14,506 bases of DNA. Origin: Dehalococcoidales bacterium. GTDB lineage: Bacteria > Chloroflexota > Dehalococcoidia > Dehalococcoidales > UBA5760. Positions 1 through 6,880 of this stretch are shown here, piece by piece (the first letter of the stretch is position 1; each line of letters starts with the position of its first letter). The DNA lies in the NCBI GenBank assembly GCA_028710655.1, contig JAQTTS010000024.1:1-14506 (forward strand), given 5' to 3'. A program made the position numbers and the translations under genes. The notes under the pieces were generated by a model that saw only the letters and a list, made by a program, of their open reading frames with translations, was not told the DNA's origin and did not search any database.

Positions 1-2
1 TT

Positions 3-326
3 ATTGCTCAGCCGCCGCTCTACCGCGTAAAAAGCAGTCACTCTGAACAGTGGGCTTACTCTGAACAAGATAAGGAGGAAATACTCACTAACATAAAAGG
101 AAACAGGAAATTCGATATTCAGCGTTATAAAGGTCTGGGCGAGATGACAGCCGAGCAACTATGGGAAACCACTATGAATCCAGCTACTCGCACGTTACTG
201 GCGGTAAATATCGGAGATATGACAAGCGCTGAGGATACATTTCGTACCTTGATGGGTGTAGAGGTTTTACCTCGTAAAGAGTTTATCCAGACACATGCTC
301 AAGCCGTCCGGAACCTGGATGTTTGA
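3..326 (+). CDS. gyrB: DNA gyrase subunit B, C-terminal end (partial)
   Basis: This is the last 107 residues of the ATP-hydrolysing subunit of DNA gyrase, which introduces negative supercoils as an A2B2 complex with GyrA. The reading frame is open from base 3 with no start in the window, so the 5' part lies off the left edge. Visible family hallmarks are IAQPPLYRV at the start, FDIQRYKGLGEM about 40 residues in, then QLWETTMNP and TRTLL, and a terminal RNLDV. Together these form the conserved TOPRIM-distal tail of GyrB/ParE. The QRYKGLGEM block and the NLD(I/V) ending favour GyrB over ParE. The gene runs convergently to everything else here and appears to be the host chromosomal gene flanking the phage-like block. 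The C-terminus is complete and looks normal. Confidence 0.93.
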   Translation: MAQPPLYRVKSSHSEQWAYSEQDKEEILTNIKGNRKFDIQRYKGLGEMTAEQLWETTMNPATRTLLAVNIGDMTSAEDTFRTLMGVEVLPRKEFIQTHAQAVRNLDV

Positions 327-332
327 TAGTTG

Positions 333-349
333 TGTCTGAGCGCTAGACA
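333..349. other. Imperfect palindrome in the gyrB/phage-block gap
   Basis: TGTCT and AGACA arms surround a 7-base centre that itself contains the palindrome AGCGCT. It starts 6 bases after the gyrB stop. No T-run follows on either strand, so it is a poor intrinsic terminator. It could be a protein-binding site or part of an attachment site, but nothing in the window decides this. Confidence 0.3.
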
Positions 350-367
350 TGATTGGAGAATGGGCTA

Positions 368-402
368 GCTTGAAAACATATAGGTTGTTTAAGCATTTTA
401 TT
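368..402 (+). terminator. Possible gyrB transcription terminator
   Basis: GCTT (368-371) pairs with AAGC (391-394) and AAACA (374-378) pairs with TGTTT (386-390), with a 2-base bulge and a 7-base loop. ATTTTATT follows. The stem is AU-rich, hence weak, and the T-run overlaps the stop codon of the convergent gene. It fits a rho-independent terminator for + strand transcription leaving gyrB. The minus strand lacks a suitable T-run. Confidence 0.3.
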
Positions 403-1030
403 CCCGCGCCCGTCGTTTAGTCGGTTGTTTTCTGGTGTACTTACGTTCCTTCCGCTTTCCGCGGAAATATTCCAGTGCAGGTATACCGGCGATTTCCGGA
501 TGGCAGGTTATTAGCGGGTTTGACCATTGGTAGTCGGGAGCTTCGATACCTTCCATTGTAAGACGGTAATATCTTCGCGGTGGCGTTGTATACGGCTCTA
601 AGCCAGCCTGAGAACGAGACTCCTCCACGTTTTCTTGCACTGAAGACTTTTCTTCTTCACCGGTTACTTCTACCCATTCGAGTTGTTTCAGCCAGTGGAA
701 ATACCTCTGAAAACTGTGGTAACGACATTTGACAAGCTTATAGGGGATTCGCCGCAGATGCCAGTCAACCCGCTCGGCATATTCTTCCTCGGTATAAGAA
801 CCCCTGCCAGCCCTGATACGTTCGTCATTCTCCCAGGCAACGGTATCTTGGGCATAGGCACGGTGTAGAGCCAGCTTGTAGTGATAGAAAATATCCTCTT
901 GGACAGCACCTTTCTCTGGCTCCATTGTGGGTGAACCTTCAGGACCGTTACCCAGCAAGAATTCCCGGATGAACCAACCACAGCCAAAGGGACGGAGGAA
1001 TCCACCGCGCTGTGGTCTAAGAGTTACCAC
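398..1030 (-). CDS. Basic protein with winged-helix-like segment, unknown function
   Basis: A 210-residue protein I cannot assign to a named family. Residues about 106-124 (SFQRYFHWLKQLEWVEVTG) resemble a recognition helix and turn. After an acidic, low-complexity linker, RRYYRLTMEG at about 152-161 resembles the wing strands of a winged-helix domain. The last 20 residues are strongly basic (GKRKERKYTRK and similar), consistent with nucleic-acid binding. I chose a GTG start at 1030 because AAAGGA sits 7 bases upstream and the start overlaps the preceding gene by 14 nt, which fits translational coupling. The frame is open further upstream to an ATG at 1075 without a better ribosome site. It is the last gene before gyrB and ends the operon. 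A DNA-binding role is inferred from shape and charge only. Confidence 0.7.
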   Translation of the reverse strand: MVTLRPQRGGFLRPFGCGWFIREFLLGNGPEGSPTMEPEKGAVQEDIFYHYKLALHRAYAQDTVAWENDERIRAGRGSYTEEEYAERVDWHLRRIPYKLVKCRYHSFQRYFHWLKQLEWVEVTGEEEKSSVQENVEESRSQAGLEPYTTPPRRYYRLTMEGIEAPDYQWSNPLITCHPEIAGIPALEYFRGKRKERKYTRKQPTKRRARE

Positions 1031-2348
1031 TTTGAGATCCTTTCTTGGGGAAGTATTTTGCGCCGCATTCATCACATATGGTATGGGTTATGCTCTTGTC
1101 CTCATAAGGAGGCTTTTCACCCATGCACTTGCCGCACCACGCACATTTTATAATCATGGGGACAAGCTCGATCGGGGATGTCTTCTCAAGGCTTTCCAGG
1201 ATGGTGACGGTTACCTTGCGGATAGCAGCCAGGTTCTGTTCCAGTACCTTCTTGTCCTGCGCCCAAACAGCCACATAAGGGAAAGACCTCACTCCGCTGT
1301 CAAAACCGAAATGAGCTCCTACAGCAAAAGCGGCGCTTTCGGCGATTGTTTCAGCGTCCCTTCTCGGAATCAGAAACACTCCCTCTGAGTAATAGTGGGC
1401 AAGTTCGTGAAGAAGGGTTTTTAGCTGCTGTGCCCTCGGTTCTTCGGGGCGAACCCAGATGAGCTTGCCGGAATAGAAGCCTTTAATGCTCGGATCCATT
1501 TCAGGTCGCGAATCAAAGCTAACGTCCAGACCCCGTCCCCGGGCCAGGATTAAAGCCTTGTTAAATAGCTCCTCGTTGGCTTCCCCGGTAAGCGAGGGTA
1601 CTTCAAACTCCGGTAAGGGTTTGCCATCTGTCTGGGAAAGGTCAAAAACGTATACTACTTTGAAGTAGTGCGGGGTGGCTTCAAACCCTTCTTCAGCCTC
1701 GATTGGTTCACCGCACTGCGGGCAAAACCTGACTCCCTTGCGGATCTTGGTACCGCATTTAGGACAGGTCGGCCGTGGGGGCATTACTGGAGCTAGAATA
1801 GCGATGCCCTTCTCACCGGATTTGACCCACCGCCTCAGATCTTTCCAGGTATTAAAGCCGGCTACACGGATGGCTTCTGGTTTTTGAATCATGATAAGAA
1901 TCAGATTGCCAATGCTATAATCGTGGAACCTGGCCATCGTGGACAGGAATAACCGGAATCTCTCATTTTGCTGGATGCCCTCGACGCCGTCCTTCAGTTG
2001 CTTGAGTATGGCATCAATCTTGCGTTCTCCGGCAGGGGCTTCAATTGCTGGTAAAAGTCCCACTGCCAGGCTATAATCAGGCAAAGGTTCGTCTATCCAG
2101 GTAATAAGATTGCGATACTGAGTTGGTATCCGCTCTCCACTCTCAGAGAGTACCTGAGGTAATAATTGCCTTTCCATAGCTTTCTTCCGGGAAGTCTGCG
2201 GCATAAGCCCGGGATGTTCCTGTCCAGCCTGTAAAGTATCCAATACCAGAGACTTCATCAGTCGAAGCATCAGCCCCATGAACATGAGGGACAAACCAAA
2301 AGCAAAGACGTCATTCATCTGCTGTTGGGATGAACGGTATATTACCAT
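1017..2348 (-). CDS. Membrane-anchored ArdC-like protein with HExxH metallopeptidase domain and two zinc ribbons
   Basis: A 443-residue multidomain protein. Residues 13-33 form a hydrophobic N-terminal helix, likely a membrane anchor. Residues about 131-188 match the ArdC N-terminal (ssDNA-binding, anti-restriction) pattern, including YSIGNLILIMIQ, VAGFNTWKDLRR and VKSGEKGIAILAP. A CPKCG...FCPQCG zinc ribbon (195-212) is inserted before the strand at about 228-246 (YFKVVYVFDLSQT). HELAH (314-318), with E337 in ETIAE as likely third ligand, is a zinc metallopeptidase signature of the kind that follows this domain in ArdC-like proteins. A C-terminal CAWCGKCMG...CDECG ribbon (402-429) closes it. 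ArdC proteins protect incoming plasmid or phage DNA from restriction; that role here is inference. The start ATG has AAGGAGG 4 bases upstream and overlaps the previous stop by 7 nt. A membrane anchor is unexpected for ArdC. Confidence 0.82.
   Translation of the reverse strand: MVIYRSSQQQMNDVFAFGLSLMFMGLMLRLMKSLVLDTLQAGQEHPGLMPQTSRKKAMERQLLPQVLSESGERIPTQYRNLITWIDEPLPDYSLAVGLLPAIEAPAGERKIDAILKQLKDGVEGIQQNERFRLFLSTMARFHDYSIGNLILIMIQKPEAIRVAGFNTWKDLRRWVKSGEKGIAILAPVMPPRPTCPKCGTKIRKGVRFCPQCGEPIEAEEGFEATPHYFKVVYVFDLSQTDGKPLPEFEVPSLTGEANEELFNKALILARGRGLDVSFDSRPEMDPSIKGFYSGKLIWVRPEEPRAQQLKTLLHELAHYYSEGVFLIPRRDAETIAESAAFAVGAHFGFDSGVRSFPYVAVWAQDKKVLEQNLAAIRKVTVTILESLEKTSPIELVPMIIKCAWCGKCMGEKPPYEDKSITHTICDECGAKYFPKKGSQSGNS
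1038..1043 (-). promoter_or_regulatory. Ribosome binding site that selects a GTG start
   Basis: AAAGGA on the minus strand lies 7 bases before the GTG at 1030 and inside the end of the preceding gene. It supports a shorter protein than the longest open frame, which would begin at an ATG at 1075. Confidence 0.5.
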
Positions 2349-3841
2349 AGCGCCTCCTTCAAGAATTCATCAAATTGTCTTGAGGCAGTTGATTCCACGA
2401 CCCTTGCTGCTACCTGGGTCATAGCTGTGCTGTGAGCCTGCTCCAGGTCTTCCGCGCCGGACGTGTGATGTGCAATTTCATGAATCACGGTATCAACGGT
2501 AGCCTTAGCCCGTTCAAGCTGGTCGGAAGCGATAAAAATTTCCTGGGTTGTCCGGCTATACATCCCGGCCGTTCTTACCCGGTCGCTGGCTGGCGGGATA
2601 ATGGCGGCGTGAACTGCGGAGACAGTCCTCACCCGGCAAAGTGTATTTACGATTGCCCGGGCGAGCTTGAGGTGCGCTCGCTGCACCCGGTTAAGCCGGT
2701 CATCAGGGATGACCTCCGCTTCCCGAAGACGTTCCTGTGACGCTTTTACCAACTCTGCATCGGTCGGGATCGCCCTGGTCAGCGTATCTTTGACATAGTA
2801 GTTTATACTGATGGGAGTATAGCCGAGGTGTCTAACTGTACCATCCCAGCGGTCATCGGTGCGAATAACAGTACCCTCACCGCAAACATTGCGCCAGGCT
2901 TCACGCCAGACGGAGGCGTTTTCCTCCACGAAATCCGCGTAGCGATTCTGTGTAACAGGCTCATCGCCCATTGCCCAGGGGTCCATACTGAGGTTATAGC
3001 TTTCTTCCGTCTCTAATACCGGCGGCTGGCGCACCATCTTGATGAAGACTTCCAGCAGCTCGACTTTTGTAATACAACACCAGAGCCGTCCCATATCCAC
3101 CCACATATCAGGCTCACTCTTGGGTCCGTGACGGTCCGGCGCCATATCAAAGCCCCAGAGGTTGTAGGAGTAAGGGCTTTTCAGGTTCCTCATGAAGATA
3201 TCGCGAGCATATATCCTTGAGCCGAAGTCGGTCTGGAAGAGTTGGTTGAAACGCCTGAAAGGATGAGCCAGCCGGCTCGGGCCTTCTGCTACAACAGCCG
3301 ACCGGGGTAAATTAACGGCAAACCGGTCAGCGAAGGCGTTTCCGGTGTAGCCGACTATATGAAACCGCGTACCGACACTTGTCCCGTCATTGCGCCACAG
3401 CGCAGCCAGGGTTTGCACCTTCCCGTCAGCTTCCTGTTCCAGAAAGATAATCCAGAGCCCCCGGCCGACTGTTTCCACGTGGACAGGATAGCCCTTCCTG
3501 ATGAGTGCTAGGGCGGCGATCTTCATTCCTTCGCCGTATCTACCCCGGGCCCAGTCGGACTTCAACTTCGGCGAGCCGAGCAGGAAGTCGGCAACGGCTA
3601 CTCCCCTGCCTTTATCGGCAATCCACAAACCCTGGCTGTCATAGCCCCAACGATAGGACTCAGCCTCGTCAAGGGCGTTCTGGACAATATCTCGGATGGC
3701 TTCCCACTCACCCCACTCCTGTCGCCAGGTCGAGGTTGGCCCGATGATGATAAGCTGCCAGCCTTCCGGCTGCCACCGGGAGCGAAACTCCTCCATTGAC
3801 ATGATTTGGGGTGGAGCGATAGCAGTTCTCGATGCCGGCAT
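2342..3841 (-). CDS. GHKL-type ATPase fused to a C-terminal HExxH zinc peptidase-like domain
   Basis: A 499-residue protein. The N-terminal third carries the Bergerat fold motifs of Hsp90/gyrase/MutL-type ATPases. The N-box is EAIRDIVQNALDEAE (Asn55), the G1 box is DKGRG (76-80), and the lid or G2 box is GRYGEGMK (100-107), followed by GTRF (157-160). The middle region (about 180-390) is unrecognised. Near the end, VIHEIAHHTSGAEDLEQAH (HEIAH at 454-458, His470 as a possible third ligand) is a zinc-metallopeptidase signature. ATP-driven clamping coupled to proteolysis is therefore possible. I recall similar ATPase-plus-HExxH architectures in conflict-related proteins but cannot verify this here. 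The gene starts 2 nt after the DUF192 gene ends, and its own stop overlaps the ArdC-like gene by 7 nt, so the three are probably co-expressed. No signal peptide or membrane helix is seen. Confidence 0.8.
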   Translation of the reverse strand: MPASRTAIAPPQIMSMEEFRSRWQPEGWQLIIIGPTSTWRQEWGEWEAIRDIVQNALDEAESYRWGYDSQGLWIADKGRGVAVADFLLGSPKLKSDWARGRYGEGMKIAALALIRKGYPVHVETVGRGLWIIFLEQEADGKVQTLAALWRNDGTSVGTRFHIVGYTGNAFADRFAVNLPRSAVVAEGPSRLAHPFRRFNQLFQTDFGSRIYARDIFMRNLKSPYSYNLWGFDMAPDRHGPKSEPDMWVDMGRLWCCITKVELLEVFIKMVRQPPVLETEESYNLSMDPWAMGDEPVTQNRYADFVEENASVWREAWRNVCGEGTVIRTDDRWDGTVRHLGYTPISINYYVKDTLTRAIPTDAELVKASQERLREAEVIPDDRLNRVQRAHLKLARAIVNTLCRVRTVSAVHAAIIPPASDRVRTAGMYSRTTQEIFIASDQLERAKATVDTVIHEIAHHTSGAEDLEQAHSTAMTQVAARVVESTASRQFDEFLKEALW

Positions 3842-3843
3842 AG

Positions 3844-4776
3844 CTATTTACCCTGCCTTACCCGAGTTATGGCTTCCTGGAAAGCGCTATCTATCCTGTT
3901 CCGGTAACCAGTATCCTCGATAGTTTTAGTCAGATATTCCGGGCTATCTGCCAGGTATTTCAGTTCAGAGTTTTTTCGAGGTTGTATATTGGCTGGTAAG
4001 ACAGCACCCCTAATGTTGGTACTGTGATTTTCTTCTGCCACGGGGAGATAGGACATAGTGGATTCATCAAAAGGCTCGAATTTCCTGGGATTACGCAGGT
4101 AATCCGCCAGGGCAGACTCTTTAGTGGGAAAAGGTTCAGCATAAGTAGCGGCATAGACATGCCCCTTTTTATAAATTTTCACCAGCTTGTGATGCGGGTC
4201 CCTGTCCACTATTACAACCTCAATTTGATATTGATTCTTCACTGGCTTATCCTCTTTCCCTACCGGCTTGGTTTGGGGGAGTAGTTCTGGCTGCCTGGGC
4301 TCTCCAAATAAGCCCTTCATCAAATCCCTGGCCACATTAATCCACAAGACACCCATGACGACGGTTCCAATAAAGGCAATTAAAGCTGGTACCCATTCCG
4401 GTAATGCTCCTGACTCTTGCCCAGACAGTATCTCAACCGTAACCTGATCGCCGTTTTCAAGTCCTTCCGTTTCACCGGCATTTACTTCCAGGAAATAGCG
4501 GGCCGGTAAAGTGGAGTTCACCAGATAGCCAGGCTGAATATCACGATAGACCTCCGTGACGACCAGGGCCTCTGAGAGGAAGACGATATCCAGTGAGAAC
4601 AGCATCGGCACGGTCGTCACCTGGATGGCTTGCTCTACACCAATGTCAAAGAGCATGCCTGTTCCAGGCGGTATCTCAGAAAGACCACCTAATCCCTGCT
4701 CCAGCTCCCAGGGAGTAGCGGCTACGTCAACATTCCACAGTTTATCCCGAATAGTTACAGTCGCCTGTCCAGGCAT
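3844..4776 (-). CDS. DUF192 domain protein with transmembrane helix and extra C-terminal domain
   Basis: A 310-residue protein. Residues about 5-115 match DUF192: WELEQGLGGLSEIPPGTGML, then SLDIVFLSEALVV, then FLEVNAGETEGLENGD and VTVEI. DUF192 proteins are small beta barrels of unclear function, usually secreted and about 120-160 residues long. Here no signal peptide precedes the domain. A transmembrane helix (about 128-148) follows it, and then a roughly 150-residue hydrophilic region with a possible alpha/beta fold (YQIEVVIVD, HKLVKIYKKGHVYAATY) and a basic end. I chose the ATG at 4776 rather than an earlier in-frame ATG at 4992 because AGGAG sits 7 bases upstream and the longer frame overlaps the preceding gene. 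The function is not known. Its tight linkage to the ATPase-peptidase gene suggests a shared membrane-associated task. Confidence 0.8.
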   Translation of the reverse strand: MPGQATVTIRDKLWNVDVAATPWELEQGLGGLSEIPPGTGMLFDIGVEQAIQVTTVPMLFSLDIVFLSEALVVTEVYRDIQPGYLVNSTLPARYFLEVNAGETEGLENGDQVTVEILSGQESGALPEWVPALIAFIGTVVMGVLWINVARDLMKGLFGEPRQPELLPQTKPVGKEDKPVKNQYQIEVVIVDRDPHHKLVKIYKKGHVYAATYAEPFPTKESALADYLRNPRKFEPFDESTMSYLPVAEENHSTNIRGAVLPANIQPRKNSELKYLADSPEYLTKTIEDTGYRNRIDSAFQEAITRVRQGK

Positions 4777-4786
4777 CGTTTCACTC

Positions 4787-5098
4787 CTATTTATTACCCG
4801 GTTTCCTCTCGATACCGTTAAGCTGTTTTTCCAGTGCCAGTTGCTTGGACTCTGAACCAGGTGCTCCGATTTCCGTACCTCCGAACATGGCCACATCATA
4901 GTTGTGGTGCCACTTCGTGGATGCCTTGTGGTCGGTCCGTTCCTCGAACCGTTCGCCTCTGGCGGCTTTCGGTTTCGTCCCCGGCGGTGCAATTCGGTTC
5001 ATACCGGAGAGATAAGATTCTCTGGTGGTGTCCTCCCGGTAGTTAATCGGCGCATTGGCTCCGAACTCTTCATGGTTTTTATATTTCCCACTTTTCAC
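4787..5098 (-). CDS. Small hydrophilic protein, unknown
   Basis: A 103-residue, highly charged protein with no recognised domain, membrane helix or cysteine motif. It contains NHEEFGANAPINYRED near the start and a lysine- and glutamate-rich C-terminal half, and is probably partly disordered. The start is taken as GTG at 5098 because a perfect AAGGAGG lies 7 bases upstream. The frame opens upstream into the recombinase gene, but that start has no ribosome site and would overlap it. The gene lies 23 nt after the recombinase and 10 nt before the DUF192 gene. It could be an accessory factor to either; nothing in the sequence says which. Confidence 0.65.
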   Translation of the reverse strand: MKSGKYKNHEEFGANAPINYREDTTRESYLSGMNRIAPPGTKPKAARGERFEERTDHKASTKWHHNYDVAMFGGTEIGAPGSESKQLALEKQLNGIERKPGNK

Positions 5099-5105
5099 TG
5101 GATAA

Positions 5106-5112
5106 CCTCCTT
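5106..5112 (-). promoter_or_regulatory. Strong ribosome binding site that selects a GTG start
   Basis: AAGGAGG, a full anti-16S match on the minus strand, sits in the recombinase-downstream gap 7 bases before the GTG at 5098. It fixes the start of the 103-aa gene. Confidence 0.65.
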
Positions 5113-5121
5113 GCCGCAGGT

Positions 5122-5811
5122 TCAATTCCTCTGATTCCAGATTTTGTCGTACCATTCACGATGCTCTTCACCGGCGATCTTGCGGTATTTCATCGTGGTA
5201 ACGATGCTCTTATGCCCTAAGTGTTCCTGTAACAGTCTCAACCCATCGCCGGAGTCATCTGCCTTTACGGCATTTACAGCGAAGGCATCGCGTAAGCGGT
5301 GGGGACTGATTCCCCTTAGCTCGCCGGTATCCGGGTTAACCAAAGGTCTGAGTCCTGCTTTGGCCGCACATTCACGGATGATATTGCTCGCCTGCCGTCG
5401 CTTTAAGCCGAAGAGCGGCTTCTTCTCTCCGTTACCGACTGGACCTCCTGCATCCACATATTGCCTCAGCATGTTCATCGTTTCCTTATCCAGCGGCAAT
5501 GTCCGCTTCCGGTGGTGCTCTTTCTCTTCGGTTACCACCTTTTCTACCCTGATACCGCAGCCCGGGCAAAACCTGGAGGTCTTACTCAATCTGGTGCCAC
5601 ATTGTGGGCAGGACAACCTGACCCTGATTTTCAGATGCTCGATTGTCACAGTATTCTGGTTAAAGTCAATATCCCTCACACCAACGCCTAAAACTTCGCT
5701 GATACGGCAGCCGAGCCTCCAGAGCAATCGGATTAAAAGCTTGTCCCTCACATATATAGCAACTCCTTCCATCTTCTCCACTTCTTCTGGCTCAAGATAG
5801 GTTTCAGTCAT
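5122..5811 (-). CDS. Short tyrosine recombinase/integrase with zinc-ribbon insert
   Basis: A 229-residue tyrosine recombinase that would cut and rejoin DNA through a 3'-phosphotyrosine intermediate. All catalytic residues are visible: Arg36 in LGCRISEVLGV, Lys102 in the HHRKRTLPL hairpin, His171 and Arg174 in SPHRLRDAF, His200 in EHLGHKS and Tyr209 in TTMKYRK. Two features are odd. The usual N-terminal SAM-like core-binding domain (about 80-100 residues) is missing: the protein begins right at the catalytic domain. And a CPQCG...FCPGCG zinc ribbon (68-86) is inserted in the beta sheet just before the catalytic lysine. The start overlaps the previous stop as TAATG, with AGGAG 8 bases upstream. 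The gene sits inside the structural operon rather than near an element end, so roles other than integration, such as dimer resolution, are possible. Confidence 0.88.
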   Translation of the reverse strand: MTETYLEPEEVEKMEGVAIYVRDKLLIRLLWRLGCRISEVLGVGVRDIDFNQNTVTIEHLKIRVRLSCPQCGTRLSKTSRFCPGCGIRVEKVVTEEKEHHRKRTLPLDKETMNMLRQYVDAGGPVGNGEKKPLFGLKRRQASNIIRECAAKAGLRPLVNPDTGELRGISPHRLRDAFAVNAVKADDSGDGLRLLQEHLGHKSIVTTMKYRKIAGEEHREWYDKIWNQRN

Positions 5812-6284
5812 TATTCTGTCTCCTCTCCGCCAAGTCCCTGCATCATCGGCATGACCATCCCCAGCATCATGAGCATCATCAGCATCGGCATCATGGCGGT
5901 GAACATATCACCACTACCAGCATTGCCCGTGACGATGATGACGTTGTCCTGCTCGGCGACCGCGTTAGTGTCCTCCACCCAGACCCTCAGTCCATAAGTC
6001 CCGTTATCAATGCCGCCCTGGGCTTTAGGTATCAGGAGAAAGTCAATCGTGGCACTTCCTGCTGTTGGCATTGAGGCGGCTACGAGAGGCACATCAGCCT
6101 GGCCCACGCACGGGTCAACCATATGCTTGCCGAATAGGTTGGTATAGTACGGACCGGCAAGCAGCTTCACCGTGGTGTTCACGCCGATGACGTACTTAAA
6201 GGAGACGGTTACCCTGACCTTATCTCCGGCGTTGAAGGTCTTCGGTTCAAGGGCCATGAGTGTCAGAACCAAATCGAGCGCCAC
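5811..6284 (-). CDS. Beta-sandwich protein with Met-rich hydrophobic C-terminal tail
   Basis: A 157-residue protein with a predicted beta-sandwich body: NAGDKVRVTVSFKYV at about 18-32, and strands such as DNGTYGLRVWVEDT at 93-106. A hydrophobic, methionine-dominated segment follows at about 127-148 (FTAMMPMLMMLMMLGMVMPM) and then an acidic end (GGEETE). The pGDKVxVTVSFKY element recurs in the 191-aa neighbour and more weakly in the 127-aa protein, so the three look like divergent tandem paralogues. The start is GTG at 6284 with a G-rich ribosome site inside the preceding stop region, 9 nt from that gene. The tail could span a membrane or pack in a virion. A virion surface or membrane-associated role is likely but unproven. 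Confidence 0.75.
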   Translation of the reverse strand: MALDLVLTLMALEPKTFNAGDKVRVTVSFKYVIGVNTTVKLLAGPYYTNLFGKHMVDPCVGQADVPLVAASMPTAGSATIDFLLIPKAQGGIDNGTYGLRVWVEDTNAVAEQDNVIIVTGNAGSGDMFTAMMPMLMMLMMLGMVMPMMQGLGGEETE

Positions 6285-6293
6285 GCTAACCCC

Positions 6294-6869
6294 CTATACC
6301 TTGGCAAAATCCGCAATAGTGAACTCGCTGATGGTCGGGTCTTTACCCACAATCAACAGGGCCTGCTCATAGCCGAACAGGGTCTGGGGGACACCTGGTG
6401 AGCCGCCGTATATCTTGCAGTAGATATCGTCCCAGTCATTGCCAACATTGGTCGGCAGGGTGAAGGTGTATGAGTCAGTCACCTGGGTGGGTGTCACATA
6501 TTGAGGGATGCTCTTTGAGTTCTGCCCAACCATCTTCTCATCAAAACCGAATAGCCCATATACTCCGATGGAGTAATAGCAGACGGCGCTGGCGATGGCA
6601 GGTCCCGCATACTTGAAGGACATGGTTATCTTGAGCTTTTCCCCTGGTGCAAGTGTTACCTGCTTAGGGGCCGGGTTCATATACCCTAGCGGGATGTAAA
6701 CGCCGCCAGCCATCGTGTAGAACTTATGGGTATTCGGGTCGTAGAAAATGCGCTCCCCTGTTTTCGGGTCGATATACCAGCCAGCGGCCGACGGCTCCTG
6801 CAACGGTTGTGTGCCTTCCTCAAGAGTCTTAAATTCTCCGAGGTCTATAGCCAGTGTTTTCAGTTCCAT
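6294..6869 (-). CDS. Beta-rich structural protein ending in SEFTIADFAKV
   Basis: A 191-residue protein of unknown family. After a 29-residue leader, residues about 30-52 (GWYIDPKTGERIFYDPN and on to FY) resemble a small WW-like beta hairpin with aromatic and TG-turn spacing. From about residue 68 a beta-sandwich-like body begins (APGEKLKITMSFKYAG) and is rich in aromatic strands and glycine turns. The last 11 residues, SEFTIADFAKV, are nearly the same as the end of the 127-aa protein encoded just upstream. A perfect AAGGAGG sits 6 bases before the ATG. No signal peptide or membrane helix is seen. Its place between other small beta proteins and downstream of tail genes suggests a virion decoration or adhesion component. 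Confidence 0.72.
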   Translation of the reverse strand: MELKTLAIDLGEFKTLEEGTQPLQEPSAAGWYIDPKTGERIFYDPNTHKFYTMAGGVYIPLGYMNPAPKQVTLAPGEKLKITMSFKYAGPAIASAVCYYSIGVYGLFGFDEKMVGQNSKSIPQYVTPTQVTDSYTFTLPTNVGNDWDDIYCKIYGGSPGVPQTLFGYEQALLIVGKDPTISEFTIADFAKV

Positions 6870-6880
6870 AGGTTGCCTCC

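Noticed and set aside
683..1388. Overlapping + strand open frames opposite the first two minus-strand genes
   Set aside because: No family features and no ribosome sites; they are antisense shadows of genes with clear motifs.
4777..4992. 72-residue N-terminal extension of the DUF192 protein
   Set aside because: It overlaps the 103-aa gene, has no ribosome site and precedes a start with an excellent AGGAG site.
5144..5800. A 218-residue + strand open frame opposite the recombinase
   Set aside because: The minus strand encodes a full catalytic tyrosine recombinase here; the + frame shows only biased antisense composition.
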